The notes under the pieces: model-generated
Database searches by the model: none
Told to the model about the DNA's origin: nothing
Seen by the model: the letters and a program-made list of their open reading frames with translations, nothing else
Translations under genes and position numbers: made by a program
Shown here: piece by piece, positions 1-9,773 of the stretch
How the letters are laid out: each line of letters opens with the position of its first letter
Position numbering within the stretch: position 1 is the first letter of the stretch
NCBI GenBank assembly: GCA_015501585.1
Contig: JADNRY010000269.1
Location: 20,576-84,575 of the forward strand
DNA from: Rhodocollybia butyracea
Taxonomy: Eukaryota > Basidiomycota > Agaricomycetes > Agaricales > Omphalotaceae
Direction of reading: 5' to 3'
DNA: 64,000 nt

Positions 1-553
1 TAAGTGTGTAGAGTTCCCTCAAAGTTTAGATCAACTCAAATCTAGTCGCTTCCTTAGAGGGGACAGCTTCTAGTAAGGGATTATTTGGCTCCAGAGTGAG
101 GGTTCCTTAGTTGACTTCTTCATGAAGTTAGACAAGCCACTAAGATTGTGGTACGAGTTCCTAGTGATTAAGTTTACTCACAATATTGTAGCTTGGCCCA
201 GAGTTTGGTCAAGGACTTTACGGTGTCACAGCAGCTAGTGCCAGAGTTTGCCTAGGGTTGTTGACAAACCTCGAGATTACTATTCTAGCTAGAGCCAGAG
301 TTTGCCTAGGAGAATCTTAGTTTTGTTGTATTGGTTTTGGTTTTGGTTTTGGTTAATTGATTTGGACATACACATCTGGTTCCCTCATACACTCGTACAC
401 CCAACTAGGCTTCTCTCGACTTAGTTCTAAGAGTTGTCTAAGCTTAGTTACCCATGTTAGTGCTACAGTCTTGAACCTGGAGCAGTCGCATGGATACATC
501 CGATATTACAAGACTTTCCCTCAGGGAATCTCTGACAACCCGCCCTTGCTCTC
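1..553. other. Left edge, no gene recognised; repeat-rich
   Basis: No convincing coding exon is seen. The words 'agagtttgcctagg' (about 243 and 297) and 'gcccagagtttg' recur, and a short (GGTTTT)n tract lies at about 335-355. This resembles eroded transposon or LTR sequence cut by the window edge, but no terminal repeat or primer-binding site can be shown. Confidence 0.3.
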
Positions 554-1900
554 TTACATATCGATATTCTGGTTAGGTGTGGTAGTGTTTTTGTTAGGTT
601 GTTTTATAGCACCTTTCGCATACCTACATGTAAATACCCAAATAACGGATAGTAGCAATCTCTGTCCCTCCAGTAAGACAATCCCCAAGCTGCAAGATCT
701 CCATGTTTGCATCATTGCCAACGCATGTTCTGGAATCTGCAAAGGTGAGCTCAACACAATCTGTCCCTGGAGAGCCAATATGACAATCTGCATCTGGATC
801 CTCAATTTTGACAATCCAGGGCATGTTTAGAATCGTTCAGAATGGTCTATCAGTCATCTCTATGCTCCATATGTTCGGGTCACCATCCCCCTCCTTCCCT
901 TGCACTGTACATTAAAGTTAGTAGTGTAATATGTAATATGTTGCTAAATCCATATACAAATAATTTTCTGCTTCTTGTTGATAACATGTATTGAACAGTT
1001 CAATAATACTGAATTCTGAACTGGTGCTTTTTGCTTCAGAAGTTCTGGGCAGACCCCAGGGAGCCTCAGGGAGCCCCAAGAAAGCTCAGGGGCATTCAGG
1101 GACATCCAGGGATCTCCAATTTAATTTAAGGTTCCCTAGGATTTGGGGGGTAGACCCTGGCACCCTGGAAGTACCTGTGGTCTTGGGGTGCACTGGGGCC
1201 CCTGGTTACACTAAGGCCATCTTGGGCCAATCTATGGTTGCCTGGGCCATAGGGACTTTTTCCTGATGAGTATTGATCTGGATTTTTGCAACACAGAAAT
1301 ATATGTCCTTGATCATGATCATCATGTCAATGTAGAGCTGGGAAGGGAGTAGATCTGACGGCTTCATATTATGTTGCTTGTTGCCAACCCAAAGAGCGAG
1401 TAGTAGATGTGCAGCTGCACTCAGATAAATGAGCTGTTCCGAGAGGGTCATGTCAATGCAGACATAAAGAAGTAGAAGGTACTGATAGAGTTGTTGACCC
1501 GATTTTTGGAATGTGCAATGAGATTCAAGGAAAGTGGGGCTAACATTATCCACACAAGCTTCTCCAAGGGACCAAATCTCTCAAAGCAAGTCATACAAGA
1601 GCTTCAAATCCTGCCAATCATTTGGTTTCAAAAGATTGTTGATGTGATAGCGAGGAACATTATTCCAAACTAGGTGAGCATGAATTGTAGTGATTTTGAT
1701 ATGAGTTCCGAGAACAACAATGCTGTTCTCGCGCAAGAGGACATTTCTGTCATGTTTAAGGATATGCTTTGTATTTTTATTCCCAGTGAGATTGTCATCT
1801 CCAACCTCAAAATTCATGAGTAGGAGATTACAGAGAAGTTGATAGATTGGTGAAGTAACTGGGAGGGGGTGCTTGAATGTTAAATGTACGATAGCCTCCC
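554..1900 (-). pseudogene. Decayed Agaricomycete transposon-associated protein (fragments)
   Basis: Minus-strand fragments in three frames resemble a transposon-associated protein common in Agaricomycete genomes. Reading down the minus strand, the first piece (about 1817-1500) is a degraded N-side segment. The next (about 1450-1290) carries 'LPSQLYIDMMIMIKDIYFCV' followed by AKIQI, the family's 'Y.D....VKN.FFCVAK' block. The last (about 810-640) carries 'VGNDANMEILQLGDCLTG', the 'VGNDANVDILQLG' block. Between the last two, roughly 435 bp of unrelated G/C-rich sequence interrupts the ORF. Several stops and frame changes show it is dead. The family assignment is from remembered block similarity, so its exact name is left open. 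Confidence 0.5.
835..1270. repeat. Insert with degenerate CAGGGA-type repeats inside transposon relic
   Basis: This stretch separates two consecutive blocks of the relic transposon ORF. About 1050-1205 is built from degenerate short words (CCCAGGGAGCC, CTCAGGGAGCC, ATTCAGGGACATCCAGGGA, CCCTGG). Such subterminal repeats are typical of non-autonomous DNA transposons, but no terminal inverted repeat or target duplication was found. Confidence 0.35.
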
Positions 1901-2159
1901 CCCTTCAAGATTCACCATCAGAGTCAATACTCAGAGTATGACAACCACTATTGGCAGCAGCTTTCAGAGCAAGAGAAATGATCTTTGCATGATCTTCACC
2001 AGTCTCTTGCTTGCAAGAGCCTGAAACCAGGATTGACGTCCTGTATGAAGATTTCTTTCACCTGTAAGCAGCCCAATCACTCCCACAGTATGATAATATA
2101 GTATGAAATTGTTGTAAATAGGTGTAGTACAGGTCTTTGTAGTTGCTATACTGTTTAAC

Positions 2160-2358
2160 TGATGTATATAAGTAAGTAACAACACAAGTACTTGTAAGTA
2201 TACCTGTAAGTACTTGTAGGTATACTTGCAAAGAAACTTGCAAGTCAAGTACTTGTTTCCCACGGTTCCCATCCAAGTCGCAAGTCAAGCATTTTAGGCC
2301 ACAAGTACTTGTGTGCTGGTTCCAAGTATACTTGGAACTGGACTTGTGTCCATCTTTA
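2160..2358. mobile_element. hAT-like element end (subterminal repeats plus one terminus)
   Basis: A run of degenerate 'AAGTACTTGTAAGTA / CAAGTATACTTGCAA' repeats ends at 2358 with GGACTTGTGTCCATCTTTA. Its reverse complement begins TAAAGATGGACACAAGTCC, closely matching the termini of the elements at 3703-4349 (CAAAGATGTC.../TAGAGATGTC...) and 20111. Only this end is recognisable, and the other end and the target duplication are not found. Confidence 0.5.
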
Positions 2359-2849
2359 GTGTTGAATAGAAGAATGATGGTTATGTAGATTCTTTTTCAA
2401 GCGAATGGCAAGTCTGTGGTGGCAGGGATGAAAATGGACAGTAGAGGTGTGAATGTCGATGAAAGAATGTGAAAACAATGTGTCGGCAATAAGATGTCTG
2501 GCAGTACAGCTGCACTGGCAATGGACCAAAAAAAGTCTTTAAATGCGATGGATTGATGTCGACAAGTTCAGATGATGATTGGTGAGAAAGACAACTGCAA
2601 GTGAAGAAAATGGCTGAAAAAGAACAGTGCTGATGGTCCAAAAGAGTATGAAAGCACAAATCACACTCATCACCATAATGAGGTGGGAGATCCCAACCTC
2701 AGTGAGAAGTATCGCAGAGAACATGAGTGAATACAACTGAGTAGCTATGAACATGCATGAAAGGCTATATACTGATGGCGAATTCCGGCCCGGAACACCA
2801 CGATCCCCTACTCCAACCCATATCACCACGGCCCAGGGTATCTTTCCTT
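2359..2849. other. Intergenic, nothing recognised
   Basis: No gene, tRNA or element boundary is supported here. Open frames on the minus strand continue into the inverted repeat at 2850-3085 and have no recognisable protein character. Confidence 0.3.
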
Positions 2850-3085
2850 GCAGGAAAATGTCTGGGAAAAGCTGGTGGATTTTTGATCTTTCACAACAAA
2901 TTATGTCATTTTCTCGACCGTAAAAGAAATCGGGAGATGATCGGAAATGGTTTTTTGGCCTGAAAAACCATTTCCGATCATCTCCCAATTTCTTTTGCAG
3001 CTGAGAAAATGACTTAATCTCAAGTGAGAAAGAAAAATTACAAGAAAAAATGACAAAGGGGATAAAAAACATTTCCCAAAATGGA
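2850..3085. repeat. Long inverted repeat (fold-back)
   Basis: The inner arms (2881-2955 and 2963-3037) are near-perfect reverse complements around a 7-nt loop. The innermost shared word is GAGATGATCGGAAATGG on the left, with its complement on the right. Similarity weakens outward to about 2850 and 3085. It could be a fold-back MITE or a hairpin-RNA locus. No target-site duplication was identified. Confidence 0.75.
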
Positions 3086-3702
3086 AACTCTTGGTGAAAA
3101 GAAATTATTCCCACCCCTTTTCACAGTCTTTTTCCAGCAATGGAAAAACACCCCAGCCCGTGGTGTATCCTTGTATTGGTGTTCACTTCCTCCCCCCCTT
3201 TCCCTTTTCCTTACCCTTTCTTTCTTTTCTAAAGTAGAGAGGGGATGTCAAGCTTCATGCGCATCTACACACAAAACTTGTCATATTATCTAAGTATCTT
3301 TCCTGTATATAAGCTACATACTCATACTGAGACAAAATAGAGATCTCTTTCTTACCAACCACTGCTTCAGCGCTTCGGAGTTACCTCCCAGAGACGTATA
3401 GGGCCTGGCTAAATCTTAGGCAGGTCCCCCGTCGAACTCGATACTTCAATCCGAGTGCAAACTAAATTGAATTATCACACTGTACATTTCATAAAATTTC
3501 CCGAGGCAAAAAGACAGTTCGAATGCACCTACGTACCAACGTACATTGCGGGGCAGTTTGAAGACCATTCTGGCCATCTAGGCAGGAGGTAGTAGTATCG
3601 TTATAGAGTAAGCTGAATATCGCTCACGTTAGATATCCCCTTCCTTGACAGATTGCACATGCACTTAAAGCGCTATAATCAATAATACACAATTGAACAA
3701 GT

Positions 3703-4349
3703 CAAAGATGTCTACGAGTCCAAGTTATCCGCAGGTACTCGCAGGTATGTCTACCTGCGGATCCCGGTACCTGTTTCCCACAGATCCGTACGGGTCACGG
3801 GTATCGATCCAAGGAAATTTATGCTACCTGCAGGTACCTGCAAGTATTTGTGGGGTGGGCAGGAATAAATTTTTTTCGCTCAAATAAGAGCTGGAATATG
3901 CTCTCCTCTATGCACTAGACCTTGTCTGAGCAGCATATGTGTCCACCTAGCATGTAGCAAGTCACAAGTGGCTATATGCACTGTAGTACACTATACAATG
4001 ATGATAAATATAGTCCCTCTTTAACTTCTGTGGCTTGTATCAGTAAAGGACCACTGTTCTCTACCCACATCATGATTTGTTCTAGCTACTAGGCACCTAC
4101 TGAGTGTCTCACAGTCATACCTTACATATAGTAACCATTTTATTAGTATTGTAAGTACTAAATACTTGCAGGTACTCACAAGTAACTTGTGAGTACCTGT
4201 GTTCATTGGGATCTGCAAGTACCTGTGAGTACCTGCGTTAAAATACCTGCGGATCCCGGTATCCGTTTCCCACGCATCCGTACTGAGGCCCACAGGTACC
4301 CGTGCAACGGATCCGGGTATACCTGGATCCGGACTCGTGGACATCTCTA
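3703..4349. mobile_element. Non-autonomous hAT-type transposon (MITE), 647 bp, with 8-bp TSD
   Basis: The left end reads CAAAGATGTCTACGAGTCC. The right end, reverse-complemented, reads TAGAGATGTCCACGAGTCC, so the termini are near-identical and fit the hAT 'YARNG' rule. The element is flanked by perfect 8-bp direct repeats GAACAAGT (3695-3702 and 4350-4357). Subterminal regions carry degenerate GCAGGTACTCGCAGGTA / GGATCCCGGTACC-like repeats, a hAT hallmark. No transposase ORF is present. The duplicated locus at about 6546 has a single GAACAAGT, the empty site. The family call rests on TSD length, terminal consensus and subterminal repeats. Confidence 0.88.
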
Positions 4350-4859
4350 GAACAAGTGCAGTCATCTCCACTGCTTGGACTGTACTTCGCGTTTCTTGCA
4401 CATCGATGATATAGCCTTTGAGCAGCATCAAATCACATTAGTAAACAGGAAGCAAAGAATTAAAAGACACACTGTGATCGGTGCTGCATACAGCTTCCAA
4501 GTACCCTGTGACTTGACAGGGACTTTGTCCTAGCGAGTTGATAGACTATGTAGTGAAACAAGCTTCAAATATGAGATAGTCATTGGAGATGTTAATACTC
4601 ACCCAGCTAAGTATTACGCTGCAAACCGGGACATCGGTTAGGCTCGACATGAGTGAGAACCAACTGAGGGATGTTGGTGAGAAACCGTGAGATAAGAGAC
4701 TGTTTCAAGAGAGAGGTTTACTTGCATGCTATGCACAGCAATATACTTCCTGTATGATCATGATAATCTTGAGGCTGTAAAAGAAGGGATGGTGCTTTCC
4801 ATTTACTTACAGTAACGCGCATATGCCGAAAAGTTTCCGCCGTTTTATAGGATGTAGGC

Positions 4860-5160
4860 CGACGTTTGTACCAAGCTGGAAGAACCCTGAGTCAGCACCA
4901 GTAACCGGTTGACATTGTGGCTCTGCCGAGAGAAACTTCATCATCTTCTTGGAAGCACTTCCTGAATGGAGGATCGTGGATCCCGGACTGCAAGTGGCTG
5001 CAAAAATTGAAAGTTTGCATACATCTCATTAATTTGAGCTTGGTCATCTCATAGCGGAGCAATGGGCGCAGAGCGGGGAAGAGGCGATGGGTGGCAAAGT
5101 ATACTGGTGGTCGCATGGGTTCATCTGGGATTCTGGGAACTGAGGATGGCAATGTGAACT
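4860..5160 (-). pseudogene. Truncated copy of the epimerase promoter and first exon
   Basis: The minus strand reproduces the start of the epimerase gene at 8583: ATG at 4915, then M-S-T, after which the sequence diverges and stops at codon 8. The intact copy continues into an NAD-binding Gly-rich loop. The upstream side (higher coordinates) matches the promoter of the intact gene to about 5285. Everything downstream of exon 1 is missing. It is a duplication remnant with a promoter but no gene. Confidence 0.8.
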
Positions 5161-5455
5161 TTAATCAAGGCCCGATCAAGGCCCCAAGATAATTTTGACA
5201 AAAATACTCGCCTTGATGCTCATGCACTACCAGTGCCTGGTCTCATGATTGTTTTAAGTAACAGTATCGACCTGGGACCTGACAGCTCAGTTGAAGTATT
5301 GCATCTAAAGCTCTCACGTTTTCATACAGGGAGGTGAGATGCCCAGTCACCAGTGAACCCAGCTCCAAAAATGAACAAGTTTATTTCGGTCAAACAGTAC
5401 CGCCATGCAGTGGGGTCCTGGACGGGAGCCAAGCAGTATCGAGCTCGACTCATTT

Positions 5456-6310
5456 TCATACTATTGTTCCGTCCTCGTACGCAGGGGGTTGTATGTACCG
5501 ACTCATTTCTATCGTAAGATTTTCCATTCTTGCTTCAATCTCCTGAATCCGTGTCTGCAGTGGGTCCCTAGTACCGGTATTTAGATAGCTGGATTCGCTG
5601 GCATGCTGCGCTGTAACCTGTGATTGCTGAGGTTCGAGCATGTTTTGAACTAGCTCCTCCGTTCTGTGTTGTAATTCTGCCCGCTTTGTGCTGGTAAATT
5701 GTCTAGTGCTGTCTGTAGTGGGGAGGGTGTAGGGAACTGTAGCTGTTTTAGAAGTTATCAATCAGAATTCAAGACAATTTTGACAGAATACACACTATCG
5801 ACTGATTTTCCAGTTCCGGCCTGCTTTTGTTCAGTGCACCTTTTTCTCTTCCGCAACCACCAGAGTCCAATCCCAAGGGAAACAAGCAAGGCGAGTGCTC
5901 CAATCACGCCACCCACTATTGCCCCGAGTTCTGTTGTTTTGCCACTTGTGTTGCTTGGAGAGGTCATTGCCTTAGGTTTTCCAGTGCTGGAATCGGATCC
6001 AGTGGCTTTGGCAGGTGCAGTACTAGTATTAGTAGAGCTGGAAGGTACAGTACTAGCAGAGCTGGCGGAGGAGGATACTTCTGGAAATACTAAGGGACTC
6101 GCTGTTCAATAGGCTGGTTTTAGATTGAGGAATGCAGAGCCCACCTCCTTGAGCTTGCGCGAGCGTGATATTAAACGCTGCGTCAAAACCCTGGTAGACT
6201 TTAGGGATCAGCCCAAATGGATGGATGGATGGATGTAGTATACATGCTAAAACGTACGTCGGATATATTTTGGAATGCCCAGTGTGGAATAGCAGTCTCA
6301 GGCGGGATGG
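5456..6310 (-). CDS. Single-pass membrane protein with Ser/Thr-rich ectodomain (5' end uncertain)
   Basis: This is a typical basidiomycete single-TM surface protein with no known function. In order, it has an ectodomain fragment with 'KVYQGFDAAFNITLAQAQGG' (about 6200-6120) and a Ser/Thr-rich stalk (ASSASTVPSSSTNTST). A Gly/Ala transmembrane helix follows (GAIVGGVIGALALLVSLGIG, about 5930-5870), then the basic stop-transfer RKRKR and a cytosolic tail ending PPAYEDGTIV. A short intron at about 5790-5740 (GTGTAT...AACAG) joins KSVD to T-TVPYTLP and restores the frame. The join between ectodomain and stalk needs another intron or a one-base correction near 6100. No convincing signal peptide was found, and the 5' end runs into duplicated sequence, so the gene may be truncated. 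Confidence 0.6.
6216..6236. repeat. (ATGG)n microsatellite
   Basis: About five tandem ATGG units lie near the 5' side of the membrane-protein gene. Confidence 0.85.
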
Positions 6311-7354
6311 GGTTCGGGTAACTGCAAATTTCTTGAATTCTCTGGAGGCAAAAGGACAATTTGAATGCACCTACTTATCACTGTATACTGTGGAGCAATT
6401 TGAGGACCATTGTTTCCATCTAAGTAGGAGGTAGTGGTATCGTTATCGACTAAGTTGAATATTGCTCACGTTGTATATACTATCCCTCTGAGTCCTTGAC
6501 AGGTCGCACATAGACTTATAGCGCTATAATACACAGTTGAACAAGTGCAATTAGGAGTTGGTACATCATTTGTGTAAACCCCCGAGCCTAAATGGAGAGG
6601 ATCGATCGTGAAGCCTTTGAGCAGCTTCAAGTCGAATTAGACAGCCAAGAACTACAAGACATACTGCCATCGGTGCTGCATACCGCCCCTAAGTACCCTG
6701 CGACTTGACAGGAACTTTGTCCTAGCGTGTTGAGAGACTGGGAGGAAAATAAGGTTTAAATATAAGAGGGTCGTTGTAAACGCTGAATATTAATACTCGC
6801 CCACTGAAATAATGATATGTCGCAACTAGGGACAGACACGGTTAGGCTCGACATGAGTGAGGTGTGGTGGCAAGATCTTGATAGGCGCCAACAGGGAATC
6901 AATCACCGCGATTAGTATAGTAGTAATTGAGAATGTTCCAGTGGGCGAGGGAAAAAAGAGTAGGATGAAGTCCGATATTCAGCAAAGCAAATTTGAGGCG
7001 AGTGGTGCTTTGTTTTTCTTTAGAGATTCCAGGGCAGTGATAGCAATTAATATTGCTGTCCCAAACCCGCAACGTCGAGATATCTCAGCTCTGATGCAGG
7101 ATCCTACGGTCGATGGGCATGTATCATCACTCGAGCGCAGCTTCAAGTTCGGCACTAAATATACGACTCCGATTTGTTAATATACTATAATGAGATGATG
7201 CAACGGACCTCATCGAACACAGCGGGCCCGTGGCTCTTTTCAAAGGATGGGTCGGAGGCTCCAAATTCAGATTTGATTAACTTGATCACACCTCCATACT
7301 ACTACGATGATATTTGTACATACACGGTATTTTGTTGTACTTGGAAAAATGATC

Positions 7355-8583
7355 TTAAGCACGTCCCGCCTCCACGTCCTTCTTGAACTTCTCCACGATC
7401 GGCAATATGCCACCCTTGTCTGCTTTAAATCCCAAGCTCAACGCATACGTGTTGTCGAACCTCTGCGGCCAAGAATCTACCAATCTCTTTGTCGGGGGAT
7501 CATCCTCAAACTTGATCAACCTGAGTGCCTCTTCCCCACCAACCTGCCGCAACGCTTCGATCTCTTCGCGGATCGTCGCTGTAAAACCAGGCGCGCAAAC
7601 CACCCTGGTGTGTTTAGGAAAAGCAGAGCTGGAGATATGTTTAGCGTAGATTAGGTTATGGGTTACAGTTTCTGGGCTGGAAAACCAGACAGGAAGGTCG
7701 AGTTCCGGAGAAGAGAGGTCGGTTCCGACGGGGCAGGTAGCAGGGAGGCCTTTCAGTGGTTCGCGAACAATTCCTGTATTAGAACGTGAATCAGAGCTTT
7801 TCAGTGACGGATAAGAGTTTTCGAACCTGACATGAAGGAAGAAGAGGCACCAGTAGGCGCCCCGGAACGGATTGCAATAGTAGGAAGCCGGAGAACCCGT
7901 CCGTCTACATACCCTCGTCTGGAGAACTCGTTTATAAATAGCTCCGAAGTCAGTTTTCCCAACCCATATGCTCCTTCCGGTGTTGCAACGGTTTCTGGCG
8001 TGATTATGTGGGGCTACGACATCTTGAGACCTTCGCTGTATATGATACAGATGTTTGAGCTCACTTGGGGACCGCCGTAGACCGCACAGGACGAAGTAAA
8101 GATGAACTTGATAGGATGCTTAAGCTGCGATCCATATTTACGCGTAGCTTGAAGTAACTCTCGAACAGAGTCGACGTTGACCTGTAAGATGTCAGAAGGG
8201 CCCAGTGGTAATCTTTGCATCGCTCGTACCTTCAACCCAAAATCGAAATTATCTTCGGACCCTCGAGACATAATGCCATGCATACAGTACACCGTATCAG
8301 GAATACCAAAACGAGTATGGAACAATGAATCAGTTTCTCCGGGTTTGGTTAGATCAGCTTTGACCGTCAATATATCGGCAGTATCGCTAGCTTTGGTTGG
8401 GTTCCGTGGCTCAACTACATCGGTGATGATTAGACGAATATTTGGCGTCTGAGGATCTTCAAGAAGCGCTTGAGCCACCTATGGAAAGCATCAGAGGTAA
8501 TATAAGCATGATTAGAAGACGTTTCGTACCAAGCTGGCGAGGAAACCTCCAGCGCCGGTAACGAGAACAACGTTGGTTGACAT
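7355..8583 (-). CDS. NAD-dependent epimerase/dehydratase, D-erythronate dehydrogenase (DenD)-like extended SDR
   Basis: The start ATG at 8583 gives MSTNVVLVTGAGGFLASL, a Rossmann loop for NAD(P). A short intron then leads to VAQALLEDPQTPNIRLIITD with the acidic D-V that favours NAD. Further on are 'FIFTSSCAVYGGPQ' (the family's TSS active-site strand) and 'EGAYGLGKLTSELFINEF' with the catalytic Y-x-x-x-K. 'GRVLRLPTIAIRSGAPT' (about 7890-7850) and 'WPQRFDNTYALSLGFKAD' near the C-terminus also match DenD-like proteins, which oxidise sugar-acid substrates. At least two further introns (about 8060-8000, 7825-7775) are needed. The length (about 330-340 residues) fits the family. The exact substrate is inference. 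The gene appears intact, unlike its truncated twin. Confidence 0.87.
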
Positions 8584-8619
8584 TGTGGTTCGGATGAGAG
8601 AAACTTCGTCATCTCATTG

Positions 8620-9000
8620 GAAAGACTTCCCGAATGGGGTATCCGTTGATCCTGGACAGCTGATCATCGCGCTAGCGGTTGCAAAAAATTGAATGCTTGC
8701 ATTGGGTACATGTACATTGTCGTTAATCAGTGTTTACTTGAGCTCAGACATTTCATAGCGGAGCGATGGGCGCAGAGCGGGGAAAGGTGGTGATTGGTGG
8801 CAAAGTATACCAAGGGTCGCTTGGCCTGGTAGCTGAAGCGCGTGGGTTCATCTGGGATTTTAGGAACTGAGGACAGTGTGGAATTTAATCAAGGCCCGAA
8901 GATGATTAGACAAAAATACTCACCTTGATGCACGACTGCCTGGTCTCATGATATCGTTTCAAGTAACGATATCGACCTGGGACCTGTCCTAGACACTGAC
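8620..9000 (-). promoter_or_regulatory. Duplicated, partly conserved upstream region of the epimerase gene
   Basis: Comparison with copy A (4930-5290) shows conserved islands in diverged sequence: 'CATAGCGGAGC.ATGGGCGC' plus 'AGAGCGGGGAA' (about 8754-8785 vs 5050-5082), 'GCGTGGGTTCATCTGGGAT', 'GACAAAAATACTC.CCTTGATG' and 'ATCGACCTGGGACCTG'. The islands lie 170-400 bp upstream of the ATG, so they could be regulatory. Equally, they may just be residual identity after duplication. Confidence 0.4.
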
Positions 9001-9773
9001 AACTCAGGCTGAAAGCTTTTATGGAGGCATCAAACTAAACCCACTATCAGTTCCTTGTCGGTCCCTGAAAACTTGCGTCTGATAATTGATTTTTGCTCGT
9101 GAAGTTACGCAAGTTGAAGTACATGGGAGAGTCGGAACAGGAAGGCACGGAACAAAGTCAAATTCAGAAGGTTAGTGACCGTGAGAATCGTCAAATCACG
9201 ACTAGGCAGCAGAGACTGGTTCGAGTCTATGAGAATCGAAACCCTTTCTTGCAACTTCTGATGACCCCACAAACTCGTCCATTTGCTGTATATTCTCTTC
9301 GCCAGAGCCGGAGATAAAGGCATTGTATCTGGAGAACGGCGGTGCATTTTCTTAGCGCTTCAAGCGTCAAAAGACCCATATTCAATTTTTGGAAGGGGCA
9401 AAGTTGCGCGTTCCAACTAGCTGGTTCCCTCTCTCTTGTTCTGGACTCTTGGAATTCAAAAGGGAAGATGAAAGGAACGTTCATCCTAATTCAAGAAAAC
9501 AATCACTGCAAGCGCACATAAGCTTTTTCCTTCCTCATGATCATGATATTGTGGTCTATTGTGGTGCGTACAAGTTGCCGTTTACATACATTGTATTTTT
9601 TTTCCATCACATGAATTCATGTATCCACCGTTGAATGATGAACAAATTGTTCTTGAATCTCGACCTAAAGGACTCCACGGAGAAGCCCGATCTGCTATGT
9701 GTCTCTGCATGTATATAAAATGGTTCCGATTTTTGAGTGTCGAGCAGCTGCAACTTGCTTCTCTCCGTCTACG
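9001..9773. other. Intergenic, nothing recognised
   Basis: Short open frames on both strands show no recognisable domain or start context. The region is the presumed promoter of the 7-TM gene on the right and lies upstream of the epimerase on the left. Confidence 0.35.

Larger units (their letters stand above)
3490..5290. repeat. Segmental duplication, copy A (damaged)
   Basis: Three stretches (3490-3702, 4350-4690, 4860-5290) align in order with 6325-6550, 6550-6860 and 8520-9000. Copy A carries a hAT-type insertion (3703-4349) and lacks the epimerase gene body present in copy B. Shared landmarks include 'gaatgcacctac', 'aggaggtagt.gtatcgttat', 'gacttgacagg.actttgtcctagcg', 'ggttaggctcgacatgagtga' and the promoter block upstream of the epimerase start. 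Confidence 0.85.
6325..9000. repeat. Segmental duplication, copy B (contains intact epimerase)
   Basis: This is the partner of 3490-5290. The stretch 6325-6860 is contiguous here but interrupted by the hAT element in copy A, and 8520-9000 matches 4860-5290. The interior 6860-8520, including nearly all of the epimerase gene, has no counterpart in copy A. No coding feature is recognised in 6860-7354. Confidence 0.8.

Noticed and set aside
1..360. LTR of a retrotransposon at the left edge
   Set aside because: Short words repeat, but no TG/CA ends, primer site or second copy can be shown within the window.
3490..9000. RIP (repeat-induced point mutation) as the cause of duplicate divergence
   Set aside because: Differences between copies include many indels and both transition and transversion types by eye, with no dominating C-to-T pattern; it could not be quantified here.
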